Shown: positions 15,971 through 24,773, counted from the stretch's first letter. The stretch: DNA of 39,601 nt from Anaeroplasmataceae bacterium (GCA_016294165.1 JAEDCM010000014.1:1-39601); one strand, 5' to 3'. Translations and numbers: made by a program. The notes: generated from the letters alone by a model not told the origin.

Positions 15971-17971
15971 TTATTCATCCTTTCCTAAAGAATCTGGAAC
16001 AATACTAAATGTATTGGAAATACCATCACGGGCATGCTCATATGGAATCTTTGCAACACTCTCTAAAGATGCTAATGCTCCACTTGAATCTCTACCATGC
16101 ATTGGGTTTGCCCCTGGTGCAAATGGCTCACCAGATTTTCTACCATCTGGAGTATTACCAGTTTTCTTACCATATACGACATTTGATGTAATTGTAAGAA
16201 TACTCATTGAATGAACACCGTTACGATATGTACGATGTTTCTTGATCTTATTCATAAAGTTTTTAACTAAATCCGCTGCAATTTGATCTACACGATCGTC
16301 ATTGTTTCCAAATTTTGGATAATCTCCTTCAATTTCGTAATCTACCGCAATTCCATCTTCGTCTCTAATTGCTTTAACCTTAGCATATTTAATTGCTGAA
16401 AGAGAATCCGCAACACAAGATAATCCGGCAACACCAGTCGCAAAGAATCTTCTAACATCTTGATCATGTAAAGCCATTTCTAATGCTTCATATGAATATT
16501 TATCATGCATATAGTGAATTACATTTAATGTGTTAACATATAATCTTGCTAGCCAATCCATCATTTGATTATATTTTGCCATAACTTCATCATAATCTAG
16601 ATACTCGCTTGTAATTGGCTCATAGCGTGGTGAAACTTGAATCTTTTTCTTTTCATCAACTCCACCATTAATCGCATATAGTAGACATTTAGCAAGGTTA
16701 GCTCTTGCTCCAAAGAATTGCATATCTTTTCCAACACGCATACAGCTTACGCAACATGCAATGCAATAATCATCGCCCATTTCAGGACGCATTAAATCAT
16801 CATTTTCATATTGAATTGATGAAGTTTCAATTGAAGTCTTAGCACAGAATCTCTTAAAGTTGATAGGAAGTTTTGTACTCCACAAAACCGTAAGATTTGG
16901 TTCTGGTGCAGGTCCTAAATTCTTTAATGTATGTAAAATACGGAATGAGTTCTTAGTAACTAGAGGCACACCATCTTGTGTTAAACCACCGATACTTTCA
17001 GTAACCCATGTTGGATCTCCACTAAATAGCTCATTATATTCAGGCGTACGCATAAACTTAACTAAACGTAATTTCATAACATAATGATCAATTAACTCTT
17101 GAGCTTGCTTCTCAGTAATAATTCCTCTTTCTAAATCTCTTTGGATATAGATATCTAAGAATGTAGATGTTCTACCAATACTCATCGCTGCTCCGTTTTG
17201 ATCCTTAACAGCACCAAGGTATCCAAAATAAACCGCTTGAACAGCTTCCTTAGCAGTATTAGCTGGTTTTGAAATATCACAACCATATAAAGCCGCCATC
17301 TTCTTTAAACCTTCTAAAGCCTTTATTTGTTCACTAACCTCTTCACGATCTCTAATACGCTCAGCAGTCATTGAACCACCTAAAGTATTTAACACATTTC
17401 TTTTATCCTCAATTAAAAAATCAACACCATATAAAGCTACGCGACGATAATCTCCAACGATTCTACCACGCCCATAGGCATCAGGAAGTCCAGTGATAAT
17501 CGCACAGCTTCTAGCTGTTCTCATCTCTGGCGTATAAGCATCGAAAACCCCTTGATTGTGTGTTTTTCTATATTCAGTGAAAATGCGTTTAACCTCAGGA
17601 TCAATCTCATATCCATAAGCCTTTAAAGCTCCTTCACTCATCTTAATACCACCGAATGGTTGTAATGCTCTTTTAAAAGGCTCATCTGTTTGGAAACCAA
17701 CAATTTGTTCTAAATCCTTATTTAAATATCCAGGACCATAGCTTGTAAGAGTTGAAACAATTTTAGTCTCAGCTTTTAATACTCCTCCAGATTCTCTTTC
17801 CTTTTTATTTAATTCTGCAACCTGATCCCAAAGCTTAATTGTCGCTTCAGTTGGTCCTTCTAAGAAAGAATCGTCTCCTTCATATAAAGTGTAGTTTCTA
17901 ACGATAAAATCACGGACGCAAATCTCTTTGTCCCATTTACCAGGCTTAAAGCCTTCCCATTCCTTAAACAT
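15971..17971 (-). CDS. pflB: Pyruvate formate-lyase core lacking the glycyl-radical domain
   Basis: PFL converts pyruvate and CoA to acetyl-CoA and formate under anaerobic conditions. This 666-residue protein covers the (beta/alpha)10 barrel of PFL. It has GGIKM near 108, GLPDAYGRGRIVGDYRRVALYG (two pieces, 161-182) and the active-site cysteine pair C406-C407 in CIACCVSC, then FFGARANLAK and TPDGRKSGEPFAPG. It ends ISNTFSIVPDSLGKDE, precisely where other PFLs run on into the glycyl-radical domain; a full enzyme is about 740-760 residues. The missing part is the next gene. SD AAAGGAA precedes the ATG. The product can work only if it binds the small subunit. Confidence 0.93.
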   Translation of the reverse strand: MFKEWEGFKPGKWDKEICVRDFIVRNYTLYEGDDSFLEGPTEATIKLWDQVAELNKKERESGGVLKAETKIVSTLTSYGPGYLNKDLEQIVGFQTDEPFKRALQPFGGIKMSEGALKAYGYEIDPEVKRIFTEYRKTHNQGVFDAYTPEMRTARSCAIITGLPDAYGRGRIVGDYRRVALYGVDFLIEDKRNVLNTLGGSMTAERIRDREEVSEQIKALEGLKKMAALYGCDISKPANTAKEAVQAVYFGYLGAVKDQNGAAMSIGRTSTFLDIYIQRDLERGIITEKQAQELIDHYVMKLRLVKFMRTPEYNELFSGDPTWVTESIGGLTQDGVPLVTKNSFRILHTLKNLGPAPEPNLTVLWSTKLPINFKRFCAKTSIETSSIQYENDDLMRPEMGDDYCIACCVSCMRVGKDMQFFGARANLAKCLLYAINGGVDEKKKIQVSPRYEPITSEYLDYDEVMAKYNQMMDWLARLYVNTLNVIHYMHDKYSYEALEMALHDQDVRRFFATGVAGLSCVADSLSAIKYAKVKAIRDEDGIAVDYEIEGDYPKFGNNDDRVDQIAADLVKNFMNKIKKHRTYRNGVHSMSILTITSNVVYGKKTGNTPDGRKSGEPFAPGANPMHGRDSSGALASLESVAKIPYEHARDGISNTFSIVPDSLGKDE

Positions 17972-18005
17972 AATTATTTTCCTTTCTTTACTGCACTGCG
18001 ATTAG

Positions 18006-18034
18006 ATTATAACAAACATAAAATTATAACGCAA
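18006..18034 (-). promoter_or_regulatory. Candidate promoter for pflB
   Basis: On the minus strand TTGCGT (18034-18029) is followed after 17 bases by a perfect TATAAT (18011-18006). It lies between the thioredoxin-like gene and pflB and could give extra PflB over PflA. Confidence 0.55.
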
Positions 18035-18039
18035 ATAAT

Positions 18040-18300
18040 TTACTCATTTATTTTATAATCAATCCACATATCTAAAATTTCATATGGTTGAAATCCTCCA
18101 ACCATTGCTATTAGCTTATCTCCATCAGTCAATAATACTGATGGAACCTTATTTATTCCATATTTTTCCACTATCTTATCATCATCCTCTAGCTCATGAT
18201 GAATAAAATCTAGATTATGTTTTTTAGCAAGATTAGATGCAATATCTAGCATACTAACACAACTAGCACAACCATTCCCACTGACTAGCATTAGTTCCAT
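18040..18300 (-). CDS. Small thioredoxin-like protein with CASC motif
   Basis: An 86-residue thioredoxin/glutaredoxin-fold protein. It shows a first beta strand (LMLVSG), the redox motif C-A-S-C at residues 11-14 (NGCASCVSML), and the cis-proline segment KVPSVLL (about 55-61) followed by a strand and GGFQPYEIL. The active-site spacing fits a dithiol redox protein, like minimal thioredoxins of anaerobes. Its ATG follows the pflA stop codon directly (TAGATG), with TAGGAGTGA inside the pflA end, so it is translationally coupled to pflA. A role in keeping PFL or its activase thiols reduced is an inference. This gene is not a usual PFL neighbour. Confidence 0.82.
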   Translation of the reverse strand: MELMLVSGNGCASCVSMLDIASNLAKKHNLDFIHHELEDDDKIVEKYGINKVPSVLLTDGDKLIAMVGGFQPYEILDMWIDYKINE

Positions 18301-19014
18301 CTACTTCACTCCTAAAATCTCTTTTGCTTTATTTACCTCTTCTTTAGTTGGCGGAGCCACACCTTCTAACGCATATTTGATTCCTAAATTTCTATACTTT
18401 GGAATTCCCATTGTATGATAAGGTAAAATCTCAATCTTTTTTACATTATCTAATAAATCAATAAACTCTCTTAATTCATATAAATACTCTTCATTAATAT
18501 TAGGTAATAGCACATGCCTAATCCATACATCCTTTTTATTATCGCTTAAATATTTAGCAAACTCTAAAACATTTTTGTTTTCCTTAGATGTTAGCTTTAA
18601 ATGCTCATCATTATTTATATGCTTGATATCTAATAAAAACAAATCAACGTATTTTATTAGTTCATCAAATTTTTCTAAATTATTACTATTAAATGTAATC
18701 CCTGATGTATCAATGGCCGTGTGAATACCATCTTTTTTTAACAGTTTTAAGCATTCAATAATAAACTCAATTTGAACTAATGGCTCACCACCAGAAAAAG
18801 TTACACCACCAGTTTTTCCATAATAATTCTTATACTTAATTACTTGGTTATAAACATCCATTGGTTCATATGCTACACCTTGCTTATATTCCCATGTATC
18901 CGGGTTATGACAATAGGCACATCGTAATGGACATCCTTGCATAAAGACCACAAATCTAATTCCCGGTCCATCCACCGTCCCAAACGATTCAAATGAATGA
19001 ATAAAGCCCTTCAT
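18301..19014 (-). CDS. pflA: Pyruvate formate-lyase activating enzyme (radical SAM)
   Basis: PflA uses S-adenosylmethionine and a [4Fe-4S] cluster to place a radical on the glycine of PFL. The 237-residue protein starts with IHSFESFGTVDGPGIRFVVF, then the CX3CX2C cluster motif CPLRCAYCHNPDTW, GGVTFSGGEPLVQ (SAM-binding GGE), DTSG, DLFLLDIKH and VWIRHVLLP. Length and motifs are typical of the family. The ATG at 19014 is chosen since GAGGTGA is 5 bases upstream. In this operon its target glycine lies on a separate small protein, so the activase must recognise the free domain or the assembled pair. Confidence 0.95.
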   Translation of the reverse strand: MKGFIHSFESFGTVDGPGIRFVVFMQGCPLRCAYCHNPDTWEYKQGVAYEPMDVYNQVIKYKNYYGKTGGVTFSGGEPLVQIEFIIECLKLLKKDGIHTAIDTSGITFNSNNLEKFDELIKYVDLFLLDIKHINNDEHLKLTSKENKNVLEFAKYLSDNKKDVWIRHVLLPNINEEYLYELREFIDLLDNVKKIEILPYHTMGIPKYRNLGIKYALEGVAPPTKEEVNKAKEILGVK

Positions 19015-19058
19015 AACCATCACCTCTTTTATTATTTGTTTAATAAAAAGATATATAC

Positions 19059-20693
19059 TTATTTAACTGATGATTTTAAAGCTGTAATGCAGTTAAAAAT
19101 CAATGAACCTGGTTTTGAATCATAATCTGTTTGATAGTATCCAGTTCTTAAAAACTGAAATTTATCATTTGGCTTTGCATCCTTTAATGATTCTTCAACA
19201 TATCCGTATGTCTCTTTATATGAATTTGGATTTACGCGTTCTAAAAAGCTTAACTCCTCATCATTATTATCTAATATTAGTGGTTCAAATTGCAAGAATA
19301 ATGCTTTTTGAGCAGTTTTTGCTTCAACATAATGAATTGTCCCATTTGGTTTTCTTTCATTAAATCCGCTTCCACTCTTGGTATTTACATCATATGTACA
19401 TAATAATTCAATAATATTCCCATTTTCATCATATACTACATCATTACATTTGATGAAATATGCTCCAAATAAACGAACCTCTACATCCTTCGCTAGGCGT
19501 TTCCAATGTTTGTTTGGCTTTTCTAAAATAAAATCATCTCTATCGATATATAACTCATTAGAAAACGCAATCTTTCTAGTACCAAGTTCTTCATTTTCAA
19601 CATTATTTAAAACCTCTAAATATTCAATTTGATCACTAGGATAATTAGTTATAGTTACCTTTAATGGATTGATAACTGCCATTGGTCTAGTTGCCTTTAG
19701 TTTTAAATCTTCTCTTAAGAAATGGTCAAGCATTTCACTATTAACTGTTGAATTAATTCTTGATAATCCCGTTTCTAAAATAAAATTTTTGATAGAATCA
19801 GGAGTATATCCTCTTCTTCTTAATCCAACAAGAGTAGGCATTCGAGGGTCATCATATCCCTTAACCTTTTTACTATCAACTAGCATTTTTAAATATCTCT
19901 TACTCATAATTGTGTTCGTAATATTTAAACGCCCAAATTCATATTGATGAGGAATGCTATCAACCTCACAATTGTTAATAACCCAATCATATAATGGGCG
20001 ATGATTATCATATTCTAAACTACATAACGAGTGAGTAATTCCCTCAAATGAATCTTGTAATGGATGAGCAAAATCATACATTGGATAGATGCACCATGCA
20101 TTACCTGTACGATGATGATTAATATGCATAATACGATATAATGCTGGATCTCTTAAATTGATATTTGGACTTGCCATGTCAATCTTCGCTCTTAAGGTTT
20201 TACTTCCATCAGGGAAAACTCCCTCACGCATCTTCATAAACAAATCAAGGTTTTCTTCAACACTACGATCTCTGTATGGTGAATTAATACCTGGTTCATT
20301 TAATGTTCCACGATATTTACTCATTTCCTCTTGTGATAAATCACAAACATAAGCTAATCCCTTTTTAATAAGTAAAATGGCCTTTTCAAAGGTTTTTTCA
20401 AAATAGTCAGATCCATAAAATACATTCTTAGGAGTATATCCTAACCATTTCAAATCCTCTTTAATGGCTTCAACGAATTCCGCATCCTCTTTAGCTGGAT
20501 TAGTATCATCAAAACGTAAATTTGTATATCCACCAAAAGCTTTTGCACTTTCAAAGTTCGTAATAATGGCACGAGCATGTCCGATATGCAAATAAGCATT
20601 TGGTTCTGGTGGAAATCTTGTGATGATTTCATCATGTTTCTTATTTTTTATATCATTTTCCATAATAGTTTTAATAAAATTAGATGTTTCCAT
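19059..20693 (-). CDS. glnS: Glutaminyl-tRNA synthetase
   Basis: GlnRS charges tRNA-Gln directly. The 544-residue class Ic enzyme has FPPEPNAYLHIGHARA (HIGH motif), RFDDTNPAKE, SFEGITHSLCSLEYDNHRPLYDW and the IMSKR form of the KMSKS loop, followed by GYDDPRMPTLVGLRRRGY. The C-terminal half is the two-barrel anticodon domain with ERVNPNS. These points separate it from GluRS. Most Bacillota make Gln-tRNA via GatCAB, so a GlnRS suggests acquisition by transfer in this lineage. AAAGGAG precedes the ATG, 13 bases after tsaD, so it is in the t6A operon. Confidence 0.96.
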   Translation of the reverse strand: METSNFIKTIMENDIKNKKHDEIITRFPPEPNAYLHIGHARAIITNFESAKAFGGYTNLRFDDTNPAKEDAEFVEAIKEDLKWLGYTPKNVFYGSDYFEKTFEKAILLIKKGLAYVCDLSQEEMSKYRGTLNEPGINSPYRDRSVEENLDLFMKMREGVFPDGSKTLRAKIDMASPNINLRDPALYRIMHINHHRTGNAWCIYPMYDFAHPLQDSFEGITHSLCSLEYDNHRPLYDWVINNCEVDSIPHQYEFGRLNITNTIMSKRYLKMLVDSKKVKGYDDPRMPTLVGLRRRGYTPDSIKNFILETGLSRINSTVNSEMLDHFLREDLKLKATRPMAVINPLKVTITNYPSDQIEYLEVLNNVENEELGTRKIAFSNELYIDRDDFILEKPNKHWKRLAKDVEVRLFGAYFIKCNDVVYDENGNIIELLCTYDVNTKSGSGFNERKPNGTIHYVEAKTAQKALFLQFEPLILDNNDEELSFLERVNPNSYKETYGYVEESLKDAKPNDKFQFLRTGYYQTDYDSKPGSLIFNCITALKSSVK

Positions 20694-20706
20694 ATCATAA
20701 TCTCCT

Positions 20707-21693
20707 TTATAAATCTAAATTTGGCATTCCATCAATTTCAAATTGCTTATCCAATTTATCCTGGGCATAATATCCACAAATCGCAATCATTGCGGCATTA
20801 TCAGTACAATATTTAATCGATGGCATACAAATCTCAAAATCAGTAATTGTGTTTAATAGTTTTTCTCTTAAACCCTTATTAGCGGCAACTCCACCTGCAA
20901 TAATAATCTGTTTAACATTATATTTTTTTGCGGCCTCATATGTTTTATAAACTAAAACATCCGTTACACTTTCCTGAAATGATCGAGCTAAATCATATTT
21001 ATTAATCTCTTCATTTCGCTGATTCTTATTATGCACAAAATTAATAACTGCACTCTTTAAGCCTGAAAAGCTAAAATCAAATCCCTGCTTATCTAAATAG
21101 ACTCTTGGAAAGTTATATGTATCTTCCCCTAAAAAAGCCATTTTATCAATAACTGGCCCACCAGGGTATTCAACATTAATTACGCGCCCAACCTTATCAT
21201 AGGTTTCACCAACCGCATCATCTAATGTCTGTCCTAAAACCTCAAAATCATTGTGTGCCTTCATTAATACTAACTCCGTATGCCCACCACTAACAACTAA
21301 GGATAATAGTGGAAACTTTAAATCATTTTCAATATTATTAGCATAAATATGCCCAGCAATATGATTAACACCGATAATTGGAATTTTGTGAGCATAAGCA
21401 AAAGCTTGAGCAGCTCCAATTCCAATTAATAAAGCTCCAATTAAACCTGGTCCCTGAGTAACCGCCACTAAATCAATATCCTTTGGCTCTAGATTTGCGG
21501 CTTTAAGAGCTTCCTCAAAAACTAATGTAATTCTTTCAGTATGACATCTTGATGCAATTTCGGGAACAACTCCGCCATATTCTTTGTGAATATCAATTTG
21601 CGATGACACAACATTTGATAATATTTCTTTTCCATCCTTTACAATCGCAACACTTGTCTCATCACAAGAGCTTTCAACTCCTAAAACTATCAT
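20707..21693 (-). CDS. tsaD: tRNA threonylcarbamoyladenosine transferase TsaD
   Basis: TsaD transfers the threonylcarbamoyl group to A37 of ANN-decoding tRNAs. The 328-residue ASKHA-fold protein shows LGVESSCDETSVAIV, the metal-binding histidines in NHIAGHIYAN, LVVSGGHTELV, and the C-terminal GGVAANKGLRE and CTDNAAMIA motifs. Length is typical. It is the last t6A gene of the tsaE-tsaB-rimI-tsaD cluster and is followed by glnS. Confidence 0.98.
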   Translation of the reverse strand: MIVLGVESSCDETSVAIVKDGKEILSNVVSSQIDIHKEYGGVVPEIASRCHTERITLVFEEALKAANLEPKDIDLVAVTQGPGLIGALLIGIGAAQAFAYAHKIPIIGVNHIAGHIYANNIENDLKFPLLSLVVSGGHTELVLMKAHNDFEVLGQTLDDAVGETYDKVGRVINVEYPGGPVIDKMAFLGEDTYNFPRVYLDKQGFDFSFSGLKSAVINFVHNKNQRNEEINKYDLARSFQESVTDVLVYKTYEAAKKYNVKQIIIAGGVAANKGLREKLLNTITDFEICMPSIKYCTDNAAMIAICGYYAQDKLDKQFEIDGMPNLDL

Positions 21694-21694
21694 C

Positions 21695-22123
21695 TTAATC
21701 CCTCCTTAAAAGCATTAAAATAGCATCTTCGTTTCCATAATAGTTTTTTCTTTCCAATGCTTTTTTAAAACCATATTTTTCATACATATTAATGGCTCTA
21801 GTATTACTTACTCGAACCTCTAGCGTAACACATTTCACATTATGACTGTCTAAATATGATAAACCATATTCTAACAATTTTCCTCCATATTTTTTTCCTT
21901 GATATTTCTCATTAATATAGAAATTTAAAATTTGCCCATTCTCATCACATAGCCATAAGCCAATATATCCAATCAATTCATCATCCTCTAAAACAAAGAA
22001 TTTATGAAGATCACTTTCTAACTCACCATGTAAAAAATCATATCCCAATGAATGATTAAATATCCGATTTTCATCATTAACAATTGTTAAAATATCACGA
22101 TCTTCCAATGGCCTAATTTGCAT
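21695..22123 (-). CDS. rimI: Ribosomal-protein-alanine N-acetyltransferase RimI-like (GNAT)
   Basis: A 142-residue GNAT-fold acetyltransferase. The acetyl-CoA binding motif is in YQGKKYGGKLLEYG (a Q/R-x-x-G-x-G/A type loop), and VRVSNTRAINMYEKYGFKKA is the usual C-terminal RimI block. RimI acetylates the N terminus of ribosomal protein S18 in enteric bacteria; in Bacillota the gene sits with tsaB and tsaD as here, although its target is less certain. It overlaps tsaB by 11 bases and lies one base before tsaD. Confidence 0.9.
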   Translation of the reverse strand: MQIRPLEDRDILTIVNDENRIFNHSLGYDFLHGELESDLHKFFVLEDDELIGYIGLWLCDENGQILNFYINEKYQGKKYGGKLLEYGLSYLDSHNVKCVTLEVRVSNTRAINMYEKYGFKKALERKNYYGNEDAILMLLRRD

Positions 22124-22676
22124 TTTCCTTATTCCTTTCAGCCTCTGTTTTACGCAAATAGTTCGGAACTAATCCGTGAACATTATTAACAACTTTTGAA
22201 GCTTCAATTATTTTAATCGGATTAGCTTTAAACTCATCCTCTGTATATATTCTTCCTAAAGCAATCTCTTTAAACTCGTCAATTTCTCTAAGCATTTCTT
22301 CTACGACAATCTTAGTATCATCAAATGATGCACAAAAAGCGTTTTGCCTTCTCGCATCAATCATTGATGATTTTAATCCATCATATCCACTAACTTGGAT
22401 ATATAAGCTTGATACCTCTCTTAGGGGAATGTTTTTTGTCCATGAAAGCATTTTAGCAATTGTTACCGCAACTCTAACGCCAGTATAAGATCCTGGACCC
22501 ACCCCAACAATAATCTCATCAATATCATCAATCGATAAATTACCTAGAACAGTATCAATATGCTTCATTAAAACCTGAGCATGATTCTTCCCAACCACGT
22601 GGATTTCCTTAATGGTATCATTAACTAATGCAACATATAAATTTTTTGAGGCTGTATCAATAATTAGCTTATTCAT
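22113..22676 (-). CDS. tsaB: t6A biosynthesis protein TsaB
   Basis: TsaB is the inactive paralogue of TsaD that binds TsaD and TsaE and scaffolds the t6A complex. The 187-residue protein has the N-terminal LIIDTASKNLYVAL, the IVGVGPGSYTGVRVAV motif that identifies the family, and lacks the TsaD metal-binding histidines. It is shorter than the 220-230 residues common in other bacteria, with a trimmed C-terminal part. The start overlaps the tsaE stop (ATGA). Confidence 0.93.
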   Translation of the reverse strand: MNKLIIDTASKNLYVALVNDTIKEIHVVGKNHAQVLMKHIDTVLGNLSIDDIDEIIVGVGPGSYTGVRVAVTIAKMLSWTKNIPLREVSSLYIQVSGYDGLKSSMIDARRQNAFCASFDDTKIVVEEMLREIDEFKEIALGRIYTEDEFKANPIKIIEASKVVNNVHGLVPNYLRKTEAERNKENAN

Positions 22677-23113
22677 CTTAATTCCTCCATTAATTTTTCA
22701 TATCTTTTCCCAATTGCTGAAAAAGTAAATTTCCTTTTATCTTCGCAATTATTAATGATGACTTTTAAGTACTCCTTAGGCAATAGCTCAACTGCCTGGC
22801 TTGGCCATTCAATTACACTAACACCATTACCATCAATATACTCCTCTAAATCAAACTCATCCATAATTTTTTCAATACGATATAAATCTAAATGATATAA
22901 ATTTAAACGTCCATTATAAGCCTTCATTATTGTAAATGTTGGGCTATTAATAGTTTTATTAATTCCTAAGGCTTTGCCAATTCCTTTTGTAAAGGTTGTT
23001 TTTCCAGCTCCTAAATCTCCTTCAAGAAGAATAACCATTCCTTCTTCTAATAAAGAACCAATTTTATACCCTAATTCAATTGTTTCATTAACATCAGACG
23101 TGTAAATTACCAT
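22673..23113 (-). CDS. tsaE: t6A biosynthesis ATPase TsaE
   Basis: TsaE is a small P-loop ATPase needed for cycling of the TsaBDE complex. The 146-residue protein has GDLGAGKTTFTKGI (Walker A), SPTFTIMKAYNG and LYHLDLYRI, and the VIEWPSQA motif (Walker B-like region). GGTGGTGAT lies before the ATG and a TATAAT box about 25 bases further up. It is the first gene of the t6A operon. Confidence 0.96.
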   Translation of the reverse strand: MVIYTSDVNETIELGYKIGSLLEEGMVILLEGDLGAGKTTFTKGIGKALGINKTINSPTFTIMKAYNGRLNLYHLDLYRIEKIMDEFDLEEYIDGNGVSVIEWPSQAVELLPKEYLKVIINNCEDKRKFTFSAIGKRYEKLMEELR

Positions 23114-23209
23114 TTAAATCACCACCATTAAATTATTATACCATTTAATGCCATAAAATAAAAGTTATATAATATTAAATTATAAATTTAATTTATATAT
23201 TAATAAAAA

Positions 23210-23223
23210 AAGGCATAAGCCTT
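23210..23223 (-). terminator. Intrinsic terminator after the tail-anchored acidic protein gene
   Basis: AAGGC/GCCTT form a 5-bp stem with a TTAT loop and are followed on the minus strand by seven T residues (A run 23205-23211). It separates the acidic protein gene from the t6A operon. Confidence 0.72.
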
Positions 23224-23226
23224 CTT

Positions 23227-24072
23227 TTACATAAAGAAAAATAACATAATTAATACAAAAAGCAAACCTAAAGCTATAAAAGCCATAATATTATCGCCCT
23301 TATAGTTTAACCCATCAGAAGATTTTTCTTCCTTGACAACTTCTTCTTTAGTAGCTTTTTTAATATCCAACTTACTATCCATTTCCTCTTTTAAATCTTT
23401 AACTTCAGTTTTCTTTTCTTTTTTTAAATCAAATTCTTTATTGAATTCCTTCTTTAAATCATATTCCTTTTTTTCTTCTTTTCCTAGATCAAATTCTTTG
23501 TTCATTTCATTACGAAGATTATATTTTGATTTTTGGATAGGCTCGTCTAAAACCTTATTATCGGTTATCTCCTCTTCAACAACAGTATCATCAGTAGAAA
23601 TCTTTTCTTCAACTATAATCTCTTCTTTTATAACTACAGGTTCATCAACTTTCTCTACAACCTTATTATCTTCTTTTTCTTCTATAATATGTGTCTTTTT
23701 TTCTTCAGTCTCTTTAATCTCATTTAAAACAATGTCATCAATTGAAACATCTACCTTTTCTACAACTGTTTTTTCTTCATCAACTTTAACAGGCGCAATG
23801 TCATCTATTGCATCATCAATATCAATATCATCAATCTTAACAGTATCGTCTTCTTCTAACTCATAAGGATTAATAACTTCTTCTAGCTTGCGGGCATCAT
23901 TTTGAGAATTATAGTAATCTAAAAAATCGAGATTGTTATCCCCATCAATAGTTTCTGTAGATGAATCTCCTCCAACTTCCTTGTAATAATCAAGAATGTT
24001 AATTTCATCAATTTCATCATCTGTTGGATTATTTGGTTCTTCAAATTCTAATGCTTCATTCTCATAATTCAT
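23227..24072 (-). CDS. Acidic, repeat-rich tail-anchored membrane protein of unknown function
   Basis: I do not recognise this 281-residue protein. Residues 1-180 are very acidic and poor in hydrophobic residues, hence probably disordered. Residues about 185-235 contain imperfect repeats of the type KEFDLKKE (NKEFDLGKE, KKEYDLKKE, NKEFDLKKE, DSKLDIKKA). A single hydrophobic helix of about 18 residues forms the very C terminus (AFIALGLLFVLIMLFFFM), so it is likely a tail-anchored protein facing the cytoplasm. There is no signal peptide. It follows the CwlD-like amidase gene by 30 bases. The reading frame is convincingly coding: AGAGGT precedes the ATG, and composition is consistent throughout. 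A scaffold role is only a guess. Confidence 0.8.
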   Translation of the reverse strand: MNYENEALEFEEPNNPTDDEIDEINILDYYKEVGGDSSTETIDGDNNLDFLDYYNSQNDARKLEEVINPYELEEDDTVKIDDIDIDDAIDDIAPVKVDEEKTVVEKVDVSIDDIVLNEIKETEEKKTHIIEEKEDNKVVEKVDEPVVIKEEIIVEEKISTDDTVVEEEITDNKVLDEPIQKSKYNLRNEMNKEFDLGKEEKKEYDLKKEFNKEFDLKKEKKTEVKDLKEEMDSKLDIKKATKEEVVKEEKSSDGLNYKGDNIMAFIALGLLFVLIMLFFFM

Positions 24073-24102
24073 AATTATTTACCTCTGTTTTCTTGAATTT
24101 TT

Positions 24103-24744
24103 TTATAATCTATTAATAAAATTTAAAATACCAAAATAAATATAGTAGCTAACTAAATTAAGGTAACCATCATCAAGTAAAAGCTTTCTTTCTATTTCAT
24201 TTGATAAAAACCCGGCTTCAACTAAACATCCTGGTTTATTTACATTATCCAATATATAAATTCCATCTATCTTTTTACATACACGATTAGTGTTTTGTAA
24301 ACCTTCAATTAAAGACTCCTGAATATCCTTTGCAATACTTTCGTTCAAAGGATGTCTATCACTGAAAAACACCTGTGCACCGCGATATTTCTCTTGTGTA
24401 AACATATTAACATGCAAGCTTATATAAAAACTACAATCTGATTCATTAATCAGCTTAACCCGATTAAAAATATCGCTTTTTTTACTATATGGGCTTTCAG
24501 ACAGATCATCATCCTTATTTCTAGTATATAAAACCTTATATCCTGCATTTTCTAAAAAAAAACCTAAGTGCGATGCTAAAGCTAAGGTAATATCCTTCTC
24601 TTTAATACTATCAATATAAGCTCCTCCGTCATATCCTCCATGACCAGGATCAATAAAGATAACTATATCTGATTTTAAAGCTTTAGTATTTATGACTCCT
24701 AATGCCAATACCAAAAACAATATAACCGTTAAAACTCTTTTCAT
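24103..24744 (-). CDS. N-acetylmuramoyl-L-alanine amidase, CwlD-like (amidase_3)
   Basis: A 213-residue zinc amidase that should cleave the lactyl amide between muramic acid and the stem peptide. Zinc-site residues are seen in FIDPGHGGYDGG (His), EKDITLALA (Glu) and YISLHVN (His), and the catalytic Glu in CLVEAGFLSN. An N-terminal hydrophobic segment (residues 4-22) is a signal peptide or membrane anchor. The size and single domain fit CwlD, which makes muramic-delta-lactam in spore cortex, but the window gives no other sporulation gene, so a general cell-wall role is equally possible. CGGTGAG precedes the ATG. Confidence 0.88.
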   Translation of the reverse strand: MKRVLTVILFLVLALGVINTKALKSDIVIFIDPGHGGYDGGAYIDSIKEKDITLALASHLGFFLENAGYKVLYTRNKDDDLSESPYSKKSDIFNRVKLINESDCSFYISLHVNMFTQEKYRGAQVFFSDRHPLNESIAKDIQESLIEGLQNTNRVCKKIDGIYILDNVNKPGCLVEAGFLSNEIERKLLLDDGYLNLVSYYIYFGILNFINRL

Positions 24745-24773
24745 GTTCTCACCGGTTAATTATATGTAAAAAA

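Noticed and set aside
23333..23866. Plus-strand open frame of 177 residues, rich in serine and threonine
   Set aside because: It lies antisense to the acidic protein gene; the Ser/Thr-rich composition is simply the complement of the Glu/Lys/Asp codons, and no ribosome binding site precedes it.
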